A stretch of DNA of 64,000 bases from Pseudomonas nicosulfuronedens (GCF_005877905.1 NZ_SWDV01000038.1:1-64000), one strand, 5' to 3'. Shown: positions 20,810 to 29,535, counted from the stretch's first letter. The notes: generated from the letters alone by a model not told the origin. Made by a program: numbers and translations.

Positions 20810-21082
20810 ATGCGTAAACCAGAACTCGCCGCCGCGATCGCCGAGAAGGCCGACCTCACCAAAGAACAAGCCAACAAGGTGCTGAATGCGCTGCTGGATG
20901 AAATCACTGGCGCGCTCAACCGCAAGGACAGCGTTACCCTTGTCGGTTTCGGTACCTTCGTTCAGCGCCACCGTGGCGCCCGTACCGGCAAGAACCCGCA
21001 AACCGGCCAGCCGGTCAAGATCAAAGCCAGCAACACCGTTGCCTTCAAACCAGGCAAGGCGCTGAAAGACGCCGTCAACTGA
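20810..21082 (+). CDS. HU-family DNA-binding protein
   Basis: A 90-aa histone-like protein that bends DNA as a dimer. The conserved core is visible: N-terminal helices MRKPELAAAIAEKADLTKEQ, the motif GFGTFVQRHRGARTGKNPQTG with the DNA-inserting Pro, and the KASNTVAFKPGKALKDAV end. The start at 20810 gives the exact family length and has agagg upstream; the longer frame from 20744 is not HU-like. It is a single gene with its own terminator. Pseudomonas has several HU paralogues, so I do not assign a specific symbol. Confidence 0.95.
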   Translation: MRKPELAAAIAEKADLTKEQANKVLNALLDEITGALNRKDSVTLVGFGTFVQRHRGARTGKNPQTGQPVKIKASNTVAFKPGKALKDAVN

Positions 21083-21091
21083 TCGCGTCTG

Positions 21092-21120
21092 ACCCGGAGC
21101 CAGAGCGGCTCCGGGTTGCT
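21092..21120 (+). terminator. terminator of the HU gene
   Basis: A perfect 10-bp stem acccggagcc/ggctccgggt (21092-21101 with 21107-21116) with loop agagc, followed by tgcttcctcc. Confidence 0.75.
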
Positions 21121-21217
21121 TCCTCCGGTTACATAATCCCTCCAAAAGACCAGATGTAGTCTGTTTTCAAACTGGCTACAATGCGCAGACTATTGTCTCG
21201 AACGTCGAGGTTTGTGC

Positions 21218-21619
21218 ATGAAATTCCGTCTACTCCTGTGGATGCTCGGTCGCCTGATGGCCAAGGCCAGCCGCGAAAACCCCGCGTTCCAGAAGCAGCT
21301 CGAAGGCAAGGACCTGGTGTTCCAGCTCCACACGCTCGACGGCAAGGTCGCCCGCCACTACATCGTCAAGGATCTCAAGGTCAGCGCCCGTCGCGGCACC
21401 CATCCGCAGCCGGCCTTCGCGCTGGGCTTCAAGGGCGGCGCCTACGGCTTCGCTACCATGACCTCGAAGAATCCGCAGCTGGCCTTCATGCAGGGTATCC
21501 AGAACAAGGACATCCAGATCCAGGGCAACCCCGGCCTGGTGATCTGGTTCCAGGGTCTGGTGAAGTACCTCAAGCCGAAGAAGAAGGCCGCGCCGGCCAG
21601 CGACAAGAAAGCCGCCTGA
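21218..21619 (+). CDS. SCP2-like / hypothetical protein (133 aa)
   Basis: A basic 133-aa protein that ends in a Lys/Ala-rich tail. The middle (about 30-110) resembles an SCP2 sterol-carrier-type alpha-beta fold (FALGFKGGAYGFATMTSKNPQLAFMQGIQNKDIQIQGNPGLVIWFQ), a lipid-binding scaffold; the assignment rests on pattern only. The N-terminus has a short hydrophobic stretch. The ATG at 21218 has cgagg 7 nt upstream; an in-frame TTG two codons earlier is less likely. It corresponds to PA5347. Function unknown. Confidence 0.8.
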   Translation: MKFRLLLWMLGRLMAKASRENPAFQKQLEGKDLVFQLHTLDGKVARHYIVKDLKVSARRGTHPQPAFALGFKGGAYGFATMTSKNPQLAFMQGIQNKDIQIQGNPGLVIWFQGLVKYLKPKKKAAPASDKKAA

Positions 21620-21635
21620 GTTTCCTGCGCGCTCG

Positions 21636-21662
21636 AAAAAGGCCCCCGACGGGCCTTTTTCA
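21636..21662 (+). terminator. terminator after the SCP2-like gene
   Basis: Stem aaaaaggccc/gggccttttt around cccgac, with an A-tract and T-tract either side, 17 nt after the stop. Confidence 0.85.
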
Positions 21663-21696
21663 TTTCTGCCGGAAGAAATGCGTTGGAAGGGCACTC

Positions 21697-21772
21697 GTAG
21701 GATGGGTGGAGCGAAGCGATACCCATGCTGTCGGTGCATTCGGATTGATGGGTATCGCTCCACGCCATCCTG
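21697..21772. repeat. inverted repeat of a second REP-like family
   Basis: Arms gtaggatgggtggagcgaag...cgatacccatg (21697-21727) and gatgggtatcgctccacgcc...atcctgc (21747-21772) are inverted copies of one element. The sequence differs from the repeats at 12753 and 17043. It lies between convergent genes. Confidence 0.8.
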
Positions 21773-21791
21773 CGGCGAGGTCAGGCCCGCT

Positions 21792-23198
21792 TCAGTGCGC
21801 GGGATTGAACTGGCTGGCCAGCTCGCGCAGCACCGCTTCGGCGTCGAGTACCTTGCGCACGGCGTCTTCGGCCTTCTCGCGCGGGATATCCAGGCGATCC
21901 AGCAGGTCCTGCGGAATGTCGGTCTCGGGGCCGCTGCCGATGCCGTGGTTGCGCAGCAGGCGGGTCGCCAGGCAGACCAGGTTGGCGTAGGCCGAGCAGT
22001 CGCCGGCATAGGTCGGGTCGTGCTGGAAGCGCAGCGCGGTGTAGATCTCTTCCGGCATGTCCCAGGTGCGCATCAGCCAGGCGCCGATCTGCTCGCGGGT
22101 AATGCCCAGCAGGTGCTGCTCGACGAGGTTGTGCTCGACGTGCGGATTCACCTCCAGGTGCCGGCAGATCAGCGAGAAGTGCGGCGGGAAGATGTGTGCC
22201 AGGACCAGGTAGCCGATGCTGTGCAGCAGGCCGCCCAGGTAGGTCAGGCCGGCTTCCGGACGCTCGGCGCGTGGCACGGCGCGGGTCAGCCCCTCGATCA
22301 CTGCGGCGGTGTAGATTGCCTGGTGCCAGTAGGGCGTGGCGTGCTGCGGCTGGTCCTTGGGCAGGCTCAGGGTCTTGCCCAGGGCCAGGCCGAGGGCCAG
22401 GTTGATCACCAGGTCGAAGCCCAGTACGCGGACGATGGCGTCCTCCACCGAGCGGATCTTGCCGGGCGCGGCGTAGTAGGGCGACGCCGCCCAGCTCACT
22501 ACCTGCGCGGCCAGTGCCGGGTCGGTCTCCACCACGCCGGTGATGTCGTCCACCGTGGCGTTGGGATCGACGCGCAGCTTGATGATCTTCTGTGCGGTTT
22601 CCGGCAGCGGTGGAATCTCGATGGTTTCCTCGAGGCGCTGCTGGATGCGGCGGGCGGTGAACGCCTGCACGGCCTGGGTGATTTCCTTGCGGTCGTCGTC
22701 CGGGCGGTCGAGGTTCGGCCGGATCGATTCCAGCGCCACGCCGAAGCGTGCCGCGCTGGCTTTCTCCAGCAGGCTGCGGAAGGACGCGGTGGGAATCTCC
22801 AGTAGCGTACCTGCGGTGCCGGACTCGATCAGCAGCTGGGGTTCCTGCAGCAGGCGCTCGTCATACAGGCAGGGCGAGCTGGTCAGCGGTGGCAGCGCCG
22901 GCAGGCGGCCGAGCTGGTGCTTGCCGAGCATGCGCTCCAGGCGGTCGGGCTTGACCGCCACCAGCTTGCGCCCGGTGAGTTCGGCCAGGCGGTTCAGGTC
23001 CAGCAGCTGGCTTTGCGGGAACAGCACCAGCAGGGTGCCGACGGCATCTTCCAGCAGGCTGGCCTGCACCCGGCGCGCGGCCGGAAGCGTCGTGACGTCG
23101 CAGACTTCGCGAGACGGTATGCCCAGCTTGGCGAGCAGCTGCAGGATGACCTCGGGGGCCTGCGAGGAGTCGGATGGGGCGCGTGCGGCGTCGCTCAT
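21792..23198 (-). CDS. YbaK-like deacylase domain plus HDOD domain protein
   Basis: A 468-aa two-domain protein. The N-terminal part (about 15-150) resembles the YbaK/ProX aminoacyl-tRNA deacylase fold (LLAKLGIPSREVCDVTT, RKLVAVKPDRLERMLG). The C-terminal part (about 215-430) is an HDOD domain (IPPLPETAQKIIKLRVDPNATVDDITGVVETDPALAAQVVSWAASPYY), a signalling output module lacking the catalytic HD pair. The ATG at 23198 is chosen because the longer frame runs into recG with low-complexity sequence. It follows recG by 91 nt on the same strand. It matches PA5346; the biological role is unknown to me. Confidence 0.87.
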   Translation of the reverse strand: MSDAARAPSDSSQAPEVILQLLAKLGIPSREVCDVTTLPAARRVQASLLEDAVGTLLVLFPQSQLLDLNRLAELTGRKLVAVKPDRLERMLGKHQLGRLPALPPLTSSPCLYDERLLQEPQLLIESGTAGTLLEIPTASFRSLLEKASAARFGVALESIRPNLDRPDDDRKEITQAVQAFTARRIQQRLEETIEIPPLPETAQKIIKLRVDPNATVDDITGVVETDPALAAQVVSWAASPYYAAPGKIRSVEDAIVRVLGFDLVINLALGLALGKTLSLPKDQPQHATPYWHQAIYTAAVIEGLTRAVPRAERPEAGLTYLGGLLHSIGYLVLAHIFPPHFSLICRHLEVNPHVEHNLVEQHLLGITREQIGAWLMRTWDMPEEIYTALRFQHDPTYAGDCSAYANLVCLATRLLRNHGIGSGPETDIPQDLLDRLDIPREKAEDAVRKVLDAEAVLRELASQFNPAH

Positions 23199-23289
23199 GA
23201 ATGTGATCCGGTTATCAACGGCTGGGTCGGAGTATAACCACGCAGTCAGCGTGACCGAGCAGTCAACTGACCGATGAAAGTGAAATAGA

Positions 23290-25365
23290 TCACACTTGCC
23301 CGTATTGCTGCCCGTGTCGCAGCCAGCGCGCCAGCAACGGGCTGACCGATTGCGGCCAGTGTGCCAGCAGGGCCTGGGCCGCATCACGTACTGCCGGCAG
23401 CAGGTCGGCGTCGCGCATCAGGTCGGCCACCTTGAATTGCAGCAGGCCAGTCTGGCGGGTGCCGAGCATTTCGCCGGGACCACGCAGTTCCAGGTCCTTT
23501 TCGGCGATGACGAAGCCGTCGCAGGTCTCGCGCATGATTCCCAGGCGCTCACGGCCGATCTGCGACAGCGGCGGGTGGTAGAGCAGCACGCAGTGGCTCG
23601 CCGCACTGCCCCGGCCGACGCGGCCACGTAGCTGGTGCAATTGGGCCAGGCCAAGGCGCTCGGGGTTCTCGATGATCATCAGGCTGGAGTTGGGCACGTC
23701 CACGCCGACCTCGATCACCGTGGTAGCCACCAGCAGCTGCAGCAGGCCTTCCTTGAAGGCTTCCATGACCACGGCCTTGTCCGCCGGCTTCATACGTCCG
23801 TGAATCAGCCCCACGCGCAGTTCGCCCAGCGCCGAGGAGAGTTCCTCGTAGGTGGTTTCGGCGGCCTGGCAGGTCAGTTCTTCGGATTCCTCGATCAGCG
23901 TGCACACCCAGTACGCCTGTCGCCCTTCGGCGCAGGCCGCACGAACACGCTCGATCACTTCGATGCGGCGGCTGTCGGCCACCAGCACGGTGTTCACCGG
24001 GGTACGGCCGGGCGGCAGCTCGTCGAGGATCGAGGTGTCCAGGTCGGCGTAGGCGCTCATCGCCAGGGTCCGCGGGATGGGCGTGGCGGTCATGATCAGC
24101 TGGTGCGGGCAGAGCCGGCCGTCGACACCTTTCTGGCGCAGGGCGAGGCGCTGCTGCACGCCGAAGCGGTGCTGCTCGTCGATGATCACCAGAGCCAGGC
24201 GCTTGAACTTCACTTCGTCCTGGAACAGCGCGTGGGTGCCGACGATCATCGGCGCGCCGCCGGCAATCTGCTCCAGTGCGCTGGCGCGGGCCTTGCCCTT
24301 GAGCTTGCCGGCCAGCCAGGCGACTTCGATGCCCAGCGGCTGCAGCCATTTGGTGAAGTTGAGGAAGTGCTGCTCGGCAAGGATCTCGGTGGGCGCCATC
24401 AGCGCCACCTGGTAGCCGGCTTCCAGTGCCTGAAGGGCGGCGAGGGCGGCGACCACGGTCTTGCCGGCGCCGACATCGCCTTGTACCAGGCGCAGCATGG
24501 GTTCGGGCTGGGCGAGGTCGTAGGCGATCTCCGCGCCCACGCGCTGCTGCGCGCCGGTGGGCTTGAAGCCGAGATTTTTCAGGTACAGCGCCGGTAGGCG
24601 CTTGGCCGGTGGCAGTTGCGGCGCGGCCTGGGAACGCACGCTCTCGCGCAGGCGCTGCAACGACAGCTGGTGGGTCAGCAGCTCCTCGAAGGCGAGGCGG
24701 TGCTGGGCCCAGTGGCGGCCTTCGGCGAGCTCTTCCAGGTCAGCGTCCGGCGGTGGCCGGTGCAGGTAGCGGATGGCTTCGTCCAGCGGGCCCAGTCGGT
24801 AGTCGCGGGCCAGCTCCGCTGGCAGCCAGTCCGGCAGGCTCGACGGGCCCAGGCGCGCCAGGGTCTGCTCGCTGAGCTGGCGCAGGCGCTGCTGGGTGAG
24901 GCCCTCGGTGGTCGGGTAGATCGGCGTGAGCGTCTGCTCCACCGGCGCCGCGGCGGCATCGGTGAGCGAGCGGTATTCGGGGTGGTAGATCTCCAGGCCG
25001 GAAGCGCCGGGACGCGCCTCACCGTAGCAACGCAGGTGCGTGCCGCGCTTGAGATTCTCTTTCTGCGCCTGGCTGAAGTGGTAGAAGCGCAGGCTCAATA
25101 CGCCGGTGCCGTCCTGCAGGCGCACCAGCAAACTGCGGCGCTTGCCCATCACCACGTCAGCGCCGGAGACCACGCCTTCGACCACCGCATCCTGTCCCGG
25201 ACGAAGCGCGCCGATGGGGGTGATGCGGGTGCGGTCCTGGTAGCGCAGCGGCAGGTGGAAGAGGATGTCCTGGAGGTTTTCCAGGCCGACCTTCGCCAGC
25301 TTCTCTTCCAGCGCGGCGCCCACGCCCTTGAGCGCGGTGACCGGGACGTTCGACAGATCGGTCAT
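23290..25365 (-). CDS. recG: ATP-dependent DNA helicase RecG
   Basis: Helicase that remodels stalled replication forks and Holliday junctions. The 691 aa give the full family length. An N-terminal wedge/OB domain (about 1-165, DAVVEGVVSGADVVMGKRRS) precedes the superfamily 2 motor with Walker A GDVGAGKT near residue 300, the DEQH box in IIDEQHRFGVQQ, motif III TATPIPRTL, and motif VI QLRGRVGRG. Its ATG overlaps the stop of oxyR by 4 bp (ATGA), so recG is translationally coupled to oxyR. Confidence 0.97.
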   Translation of the reverse strand: MTDLSNVPVTALKGVGAALEEKLAKVGLENLQDILFHLPLRYQDRTRITPIGALRPGQDAVVEGVVSGADVVMGKRRSLLVRLQDGTGVLSLRFYHFSQAQKENLKRGTHLRCYGEARPGASGLEIYHPEYRSLTDAAAAPVEQTLTPIYPTTEGLTQQRLRQLSEQTLARLGPSSLPDWLPAELARDYRLGPLDEAIRYLHRPPPDADLEELAEGRHWAQHRLAFEELLTHQLSLQRLRESVRSQAAPQLPPAKRLPALYLKNLGFKPTGAQQRVGAEIAYDLAQPEPMLRLVQGDVGAGKTVVAALAALQALEAGYQVALMAPTEILAEQHFLNFTKWLQPLGIEVAWLAGKLKGKARASALEQIAGGAPMIVGTHALFQDEVKFKRLALVIIDEQHRFGVQQRLALRQKGVDGRLCPHQLIMTATPIPRTLAMSAYADLDTSILDELPPGRTPVNTVLVADSRRIEVIERVRAACAEGRQAYWVCTLIEESEELTCQAAETTYEELSSALGELRVGLIHGRMKPADKAVVMEAFKEGLLQLLVATTVIEVGVDVPNSSLMIIENPERLGLAQLHQLRGRVGRGSAASHCVLLYHPPLSQIGRERLGIMRETCDGFVIAEKDLELRGPGEMLGTRQTGLLQFKVADLMRDADLLPAVRDAAQALLAHWPQSVSPLLARWLRHGQQYGQV

Positions 25366-26294
25366 GCCGGCTCGGCTTCACCCTTGACGGTCGGTTTGGC
25401 GACCGAGCACAGGCGGATCGAGTCGGCCAGCACCTCGATGGCGCGCGGCCGCGGGAAGCTGGCGCGCCAGGCGATGGCGACGGTGCGGAAGGGGACCGGC
25501 GCGCTGAACGGGCGCACTTCCAGCACGCCCGGTGCGTAGTGGTGGCTGTCCACGGCGGAGAAGGGCAGCACGGATACGCCAAGGCCGGAGGCGACCATGT
25601 GGCGAATGGTTTCCAGCGAGCTGGATTCCACGGTGGTGTGTTTGTTTTCGCTGCCCTTGTGGGTTGTCGGGCAGGCTTCCAGGACCTGGTCGCGGAAGCA
25701 GTGGCCCTCGCCCAGCAGGAGCAGGCTCTTGTCGTTGAGCAGCTCCGGGTCGATGGTTTTCTTCGCGGTCCACGGGTGGTCCGCTGGCATCAGCACGTAG
25801 AAGGGCTCATCGAACAGCTGCAGGGTCAACACGTCGGCTTCCTGGAACGGCAGGGCGATGATGATCGCGTCCAGCTCGCCGGTGCGCAGCTTGTCGCGCA
25901 GGATGTGGGTGAAGTTTTCCTCGATGTACAGCGGCATCTGCGGGGCGACCCGGTGCAGCTGCGGGATCAGGTGCGGGAACAGGTACGGGCCGATGGTGTA
26001 GATCGCACCGACCTTGAGCGGCGAGGTCAGCTGGTTCTTGCCGGCCTGGGCCAGCTCACGGATGCCCTGGGCCTGCTCGAGCACCTTCTGCGCCTGCGCC
26101 ACGATGCCTTCGCCGACCGGGGTCAGGCGCACCGCACTCTTGCTGCGCTCGAAGATCAGTACGCCGAGCTCGTCTTCCAGCTTCTTCACGCCCACCGACA
26201 GGGTCGGCTGGCTGACGTGGCAGCGCTCCGCGGCGCGGCCGAAGTGTTGCTCCTGGGCAAGCGTGACGATGTAGCGCAGTTCGGTAAGGGTCAT
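25362..26294 (-). CDS. oxyR: hydrogen peroxide sensor / regulator OxyR
   Basis: LysR-type regulator of peroxide defence (catalases, AhpC, thioredoxin). The 310 aa start with the HTH (MTLTELRYIVTLAQEQHFGRAAERCHVSQPTLS) and contain the two redox cysteines at positions 199 and 208 (GEGHCFRDQVLEAC). The ATG at 26294 is chosen because it gives the exact family start; the 137-residue upstream extension is an Arg/Pro-rich shadow. It is followed by recG with a 4-bp overlap, an arrangement shared with P. aeruginosa, where recG depends on oxyR transcription. Confidence 0.96.
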   Translation of the reverse strand: MTLTELRYIVTLAQEQHFGRAAERCHVSQPTLSVGVKKLEDELGVLIFERSKSAVRLTPVGEGIVAQAQKVLEQAQGIRELAQAGKNQLTSPLKVGAIYTIGPYLFPHLIPQLHRVAPQMPLYIEENFTHILRDKLRTGELDAIIIALPFQEADVLTLQLFDEPFYVLMPADHPWTAKKTIDPELLNDKSLLLLGEGHCFRDQVLEACPTTHKGSENKHTTVESSSLETIRHMVASGLGVSVLPFSAVDSHHYAPGVLEVRPFSAPVPFRTVAIAWRASFPRPRAIEVLADSIRLCSVAKPTVKGEAEPA

Positions 26295-26389
26295 GGCGAC
26301 TAAGTCCGTTGAGGTGGCCCAAGCATAGCGGCTGCACCGCCGCGAACCAACCGCGCTAAACTGCCGAGCTTTGATTCGCGGAGCCAAGC

Positions 26390-27259
26390 ATGAGCAAGAG
26401 CACCTTCCCCAGCCTGATGATCGTTGGTTGTGGTGACGTCGGAAGCCGCCTGGGACGCCAGCTGGCCGCGCGGGACTGGCGCGTCCACGGCTTGCGCCGC
26501 CACATTGCCGCGTTGCCGCTGGAAGTGCTGCCTGTGGCCGGCGATCTGGGCCAGCTGGAGTGCCCCGACTCCTGGCCGATCGGCCCGCTCGATTACCTGG
26601 TGTACTGCGCCGCCGCGACCCAACACGACGAGGCCGGTTATCGCGCCGCCTACGTCGAAGGCCTGCGCAATACGCTCGGTTGGTTGCAGCAGCGCGGGCA
26701 AACACCCAAGCGCCTGTTGTTCGTATCCAGCAGCGGTGTGTACGCCCAGAAGGATGGCGAGTGGATCGACGAGACCTCGCCCGCCGAAGCCCAGAGCTAT
26801 TCCGGCAGCGTGATGCTTGAAGCTGAGCAGGTGGCGTTGCAGAGCGGCATTCCCGCCAGCGTCGTGCGCCTCACCGGTATCTACGGCCCTGGCCGCGAGT
26901 GGCTGCTCAAGCAGGTGCGCGAAGGCTATCGCGTGGCCAGCGAGCCGCCGTTGTATGCCAACCGCATCCACGCCGAAGACTGCGCCGGCCTGCTGGCCCA
27001 TCTGCTGGAATCCGACCGCAGCGGCGTTGCACTGGAAGCTTGCTACCTCGGCGTCGACAACGACCCGGCGGCGCTGCACGAGGTGGTCGGCTGGCTGCGC
27101 GAGCAACTGGGCGTCAGCCAATGGTCTGAAGAGCAGACCGTGCGCCGCGCCGGCAGCAAGCGCTGCAGCAACGCCCGCGCCCGTGCGCTGGGCTGGGAGC
27201 CGCGCTACCCGAGCTTCCGTGAAGGCTACGCGGCGATCCTCGCCGGCAAACAGGACTGA
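26390..27259 (+). CDS. NAD-dependent epimerase/dehydratase family protein
   Basis: A 289-aa extended-SDR-like protein. It has the nucleotide-binding motif IVGCGDVGSRLGRQL at residues 11-25, VYCAAATQHDE near 70, the strand FVSSSGVYAQKDGEWIDE near 107 and GIYGPGREWLL near 160. The usual Tyr-xxx-Lys pair appears as YSGSVMLE, so the catalytic Lys is missing. This is typical of the YeeZ-like subgroup and suggests a non-standard or structural role. It diverges from oxyR and ends 1 nt before an AraC-type regulator, so the two are probably co-transcribed. Substrate unknown. Confidence 0.85.
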   Translation: MSKSTFPSLMIVGCGDVGSRLGRQLAARDWRVHGLRRHIAALPLEVLPVAGDLGQLECPDSWPIGPLDYLVYCAAATQHDEAGYRAAYVEGLRNTLGWLQQRGQTPKRLLFVSSSGVYAQKDGEWIDETSPAEAQSYSGSVMLEAEQVALQSGIPASVVRLTGIYGPGREWLLKQVREGYRVASEPPLYANRIHAEDCAGLLAHLLESDRSGVALEACYLGVDNDPAALHEVVGWLREQLGVSQWSEEQTVRRAGSKRCSNARARALGWEPRYPSFREGYAAILAGKQD

Positions 27260-27260
27260 G

Positions 27261-28061
27261 ATGGACGCCAACCGGCTGCTGGCACGCCCCTGGTTGCCGG
27301 GGGTGGAGTTGTTCCATGCGGACTTCTCCGGCCAGCCGTTTGGCCGCCACAGCCACGATGCCTTTGCCATCGGCGCGATCCTCCACGGCGCTGGCGGCTA
27401 CCAGTGCCGTGGCGCGCACCATGTACTGCCGGCCGGCACCCTGTCGCTGATGAACCCGGAGGAGCCGCACACCGGCAATGCCGAGTCCGAGCGCCTGGTC
27501 TATCGCATGCTCTACATCGAGGAATCGCGCCTGCTCCCGCTGCTCGGCCGCAAGCAGCTGCCGCGTGGTTTCCAGGCGCTCAATCCGCATGATGACGGCC
27601 GGGTTGCCGAGGCGCTGCGGCGCGTCGCCACGGAGTTCGAGCGCAACGACGCGCTGGCGCTGGAGAGCGAGCTGCTGGCGTTGCTGGAGCTGGTGTTCGT
27701 CCGCCACGGCGGCATGCGCCCGACAGCTTCGGCATCGCGCGATGGCAGCGTCACTGCCAAGTTGCGGGATTACCTGGAAGCGCATTACCGCGAGGCGGTC
27801 AGTCTCGAGGAGCTTGCTGCGCTGCTGCAGCGTCATCCGCGCCACCTGATCGAAGCCTTCCGTAACGCTTATGGTGTGCCGCCGCATACCTACCTGTTGC
27901 AGCGACGCATCCGCGAGGCCAAGCGCCTGCTGGTGGCCGGCGAGAAGCCGCTGGAGGTCGCGCTGACCCTGGGTTTCTACGACCAGGCGCATTTCTCCGG
28001 CACCTTCCGCCGCTTCACCGGCGTCACCCCTGGGCGCTTCCTGCGCGCCACGCGTACCTGA
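27261..28061 (+). CDS. AraC-family transcriptional regulator
   Basis: A 266-aa regulator with an N-terminal cupin-like sensor (about 15-150; FGRHSHDAFAIGAILHGAGGYQCRG, LPAGTLSLMNPEEPHTG). The C-terminal double helix-turn-helix (about 165-262) shows VSLEELAALLQRHPRHLIEAFRNAYGVPPHTYLLQRRI and GFYDQAHFSGTFRRFTGVTPGRF. The ATG at 27261 follows the previous stop by 1 nt and is preferred to the longer out-of-family frame. A LysE-type exporter starts 67 nt downstream and is the likely regulated partner, as in other AraC-LysE pairs. Confidence 0.88.
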   Translation: MDANRLLARPWLPGVELFHADFSGQPFGRHSHDAFAIGAILHGAGGYQCRGAHHVLPAGTLSLMNPEEPHTGNAESERLVYRMLYIEESRLLPLLGRKQLPRGFQALNPHDDGRVAEALRRVATEFERNDALALESELLALLELVFVRHGGMRPTASASRDGSVTAKLRDYLEAHYREAVSLEELAALLQRHPRHLIEAFRNAYGVPPHTYLLQRRIREAKRLLVAGEKPLEVALTLGFYDQAHFSGTFRRFTGVTPGRFLRATRT

Positions 28062-28128
28062 CTTTCTTCCAAGACCGGCGAACCCCGGCACTTCCAGACT
28101 GCGCGACGCCGCTATCCGGGAGATCACC

Positions 28129-28752
28129 ATGTTCGCCGCCTTCGCGCTGGTCGCCAGCACCCACTTCGCCGCCCTGCTGTCACCGGGACCGGACTTCTTC
28201 CTGCTGATCCGCGCTGCGCTGCTACGGGGTCGGCGCCATGCCGACGGCTGTGCGGCGGGCATCGCCCTGGCCAATCTGGCGAGCATGTTGCTGGTGCTGT
28301 TCGTCCTCGGCCTACTGCCGGAAGTGGCCAGCCACGGGCTGCGGGTAGTGCAGTTGCTGGGAGGCGCCTACTTCGTCTGGCTCGGCGCGCAGGCACTGCT
28401 GGCGCGGCGGGAGCTGGAGATTCCCCCTGGGCTGGGCGAGCCACGCAGCGGGGGATTTCTGCGGGGTATGCGCGAAGGCCTGCTCGCCAGCAGCCTGAAC
28501 CCCAAGTTGCCGATCTTCTACACCGGGCTGTTTGGCGTGCTCGGGCAGTTCCACCTGCCGGGCTGGGCGCTGGGCGTCTGCGTGCTGTGGATGGGCGCAG
28601 TGGTGCTGCTGTGGGACATGGCGCTGGTGCGCCTGCTGGATCGCCCACGCTGGCGCGCCTGGCTGAAGCGCCGGGTGACGGCGCTGGACCGCCTTTGCGG
28701 CGGCCTGCTGCTGGTGCTGGGCGGCTGGCTGCTGTGGAGCGGGCTGCGCTGA
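28129..28752 (+). CDS. LysE/RhtB-family amino acid exporter
   Basis: A 207-aa inner-membrane protein with about six hydrophobic helices. The N-terminal signature ASTHFAALLSPGPDFFLLIRAALLRGRRHADGCAAGIALAN is typical of the RhtB/LysE superfamily, with the Pro-Gly-Pro motif after the first helix. Members export amino acids such as threonine, homoserine, lysine or leucine. It follows an AraC-type regulator. Substrate cannot be read from sequence. Confidence 0.88.
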   Translation: MFAAFALVASTHFAALLSPGPDFFLLIRAALLRGRRHADGCAAGIALANLASMLLVLFVLGLLPEVASHGLRVVQLLGGAYFVWLGAQALLARRELEIPPGLGEPRSGGFLRGMREGLLASSLNPKLPIFYTGLFGVLGQFHLPGWALGVCVLWMGAVVLLWDMALVRLLDRPRWRAWLKRRVTALDRLCGGLLLVLGGWLLWSGLR

Positions 28753-28777
28753 ACCTGTCAGCCCGCTCGCTCGCGGA

Positions 28778-29512
28778 TCAGTCGCGTTCCAGGGTCCAGA
28801 CCTTGTTGCCCGGCGCGTACTGCGGCATCTCGTCGGACTGGGCGCGGTTCACTGCCTCGAACAGCTCCAGCTTGTCGCCGTCGCGCTCGAACAGGAATTC
28901 ACGGCCCTGCTGGCCCTGTTGCAGCCAGATGCTGTCGTTGTCGCCGCTCATCGCCGCACAGTCGCCGGCCAGGCAAAGCGCGTAGCGATCGAAGCCGGGC
29001 ATGCCTTCGAGGCTGCCGTTGGAGGCGAACTTGACCTTGCTGCCCTTGCCTTCGCCTTCCTCGATGATCCAGGTGCCGCTGAGGTAGGCGGCGTAGAGGG
29101 CGTTCTCGAAGGTGCTGCCGGCCGGGCTCTGCGCGGCGGGCTGCTCCTTGGGACGCAGGAAGCGCTGCTCGGGCCAGTTGTCGCTGCCCACCTGCACCAG
29201 CTCCTTGCCGTCCAGCTCCAGGGCTTCCTGGTTGCTGCCGTAGAAGTCGACGCGGTAGTGCTTGGGATCGGTCTGGGTCAGCTGGCCTTCGCCCAGCTCG
29301 AAACCATTGCTGAAAGTGGCCTGGTCGGCCTGGGTGTCCAGCTTCCATTCCAGGTTCGGGCCGTAGGCCAGCAGCGCCTCGCGCAGCTTGCCACCCTTGC
29401 CGGCGGCATCGATGGCGGCCTGGTTGACCCAGACCCCGGAAGGGTCGGACGGGGTGCCGGCGCAGCCGGTGAGCAGGCCGATCAGGGCGCTCAGGATCAG
29501 GGCGCGACGCAT
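28778..29512 (-). CDS. putative lipoprotein, hypothetical
   Basis: A 244-aa protein with a signal peptide and lipobox LLTGC (Cys17), so it is probably an outer- or inner-membrane-anchored periplasmic lipoprotein. The mature part has two lipocalin-like or copper-resistance-like stretches (SGVWVNQAAIDAAGKGGKLREALLAYGP and YLSGTWIIEEGEGKGSKVKFASNGSLEGMPGFDRYALCLAGDC), the second with two Cys that could pair. I do not recognise a named family. It corresponds to PA5340. It lies 60 nt after a ridA gene on the same strand, with a hairpin in the gap. Confidence 0.8.
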   Translation of the reverse strand: MRRALILSALIGLLTGCAGTPSDPSGVWVNQAAIDAAGKGGKLREALLAYGPNLEWKLDTQADQATFSNGFELGEGQLTQTDPKHYRVDFYGSNQEALELDGKELVQVGSDNWPEQRFLRPKEQPAAQSPAGSTFENALYAAYLSGTWIIEEGEGKGSKVKFASNGSLEGMPGFDRYALCLAGDCAAMSGDNDSIWLQQGQQGREFLFERDGDKLELFEAVNRAQSDEMPQYAPGNKVWTLERD

Positions 29513-29535
29513 GTTTGCTCCTTGCAGACAAAGGA

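Noticed and set aside
26295..26705. N-terminal extension of OxyR
   Set aside because: 137 residues of Arg/Pro/Ser-rich sequence crossing the promoter and the divergent gene; the standard OxyR start is at 26294.
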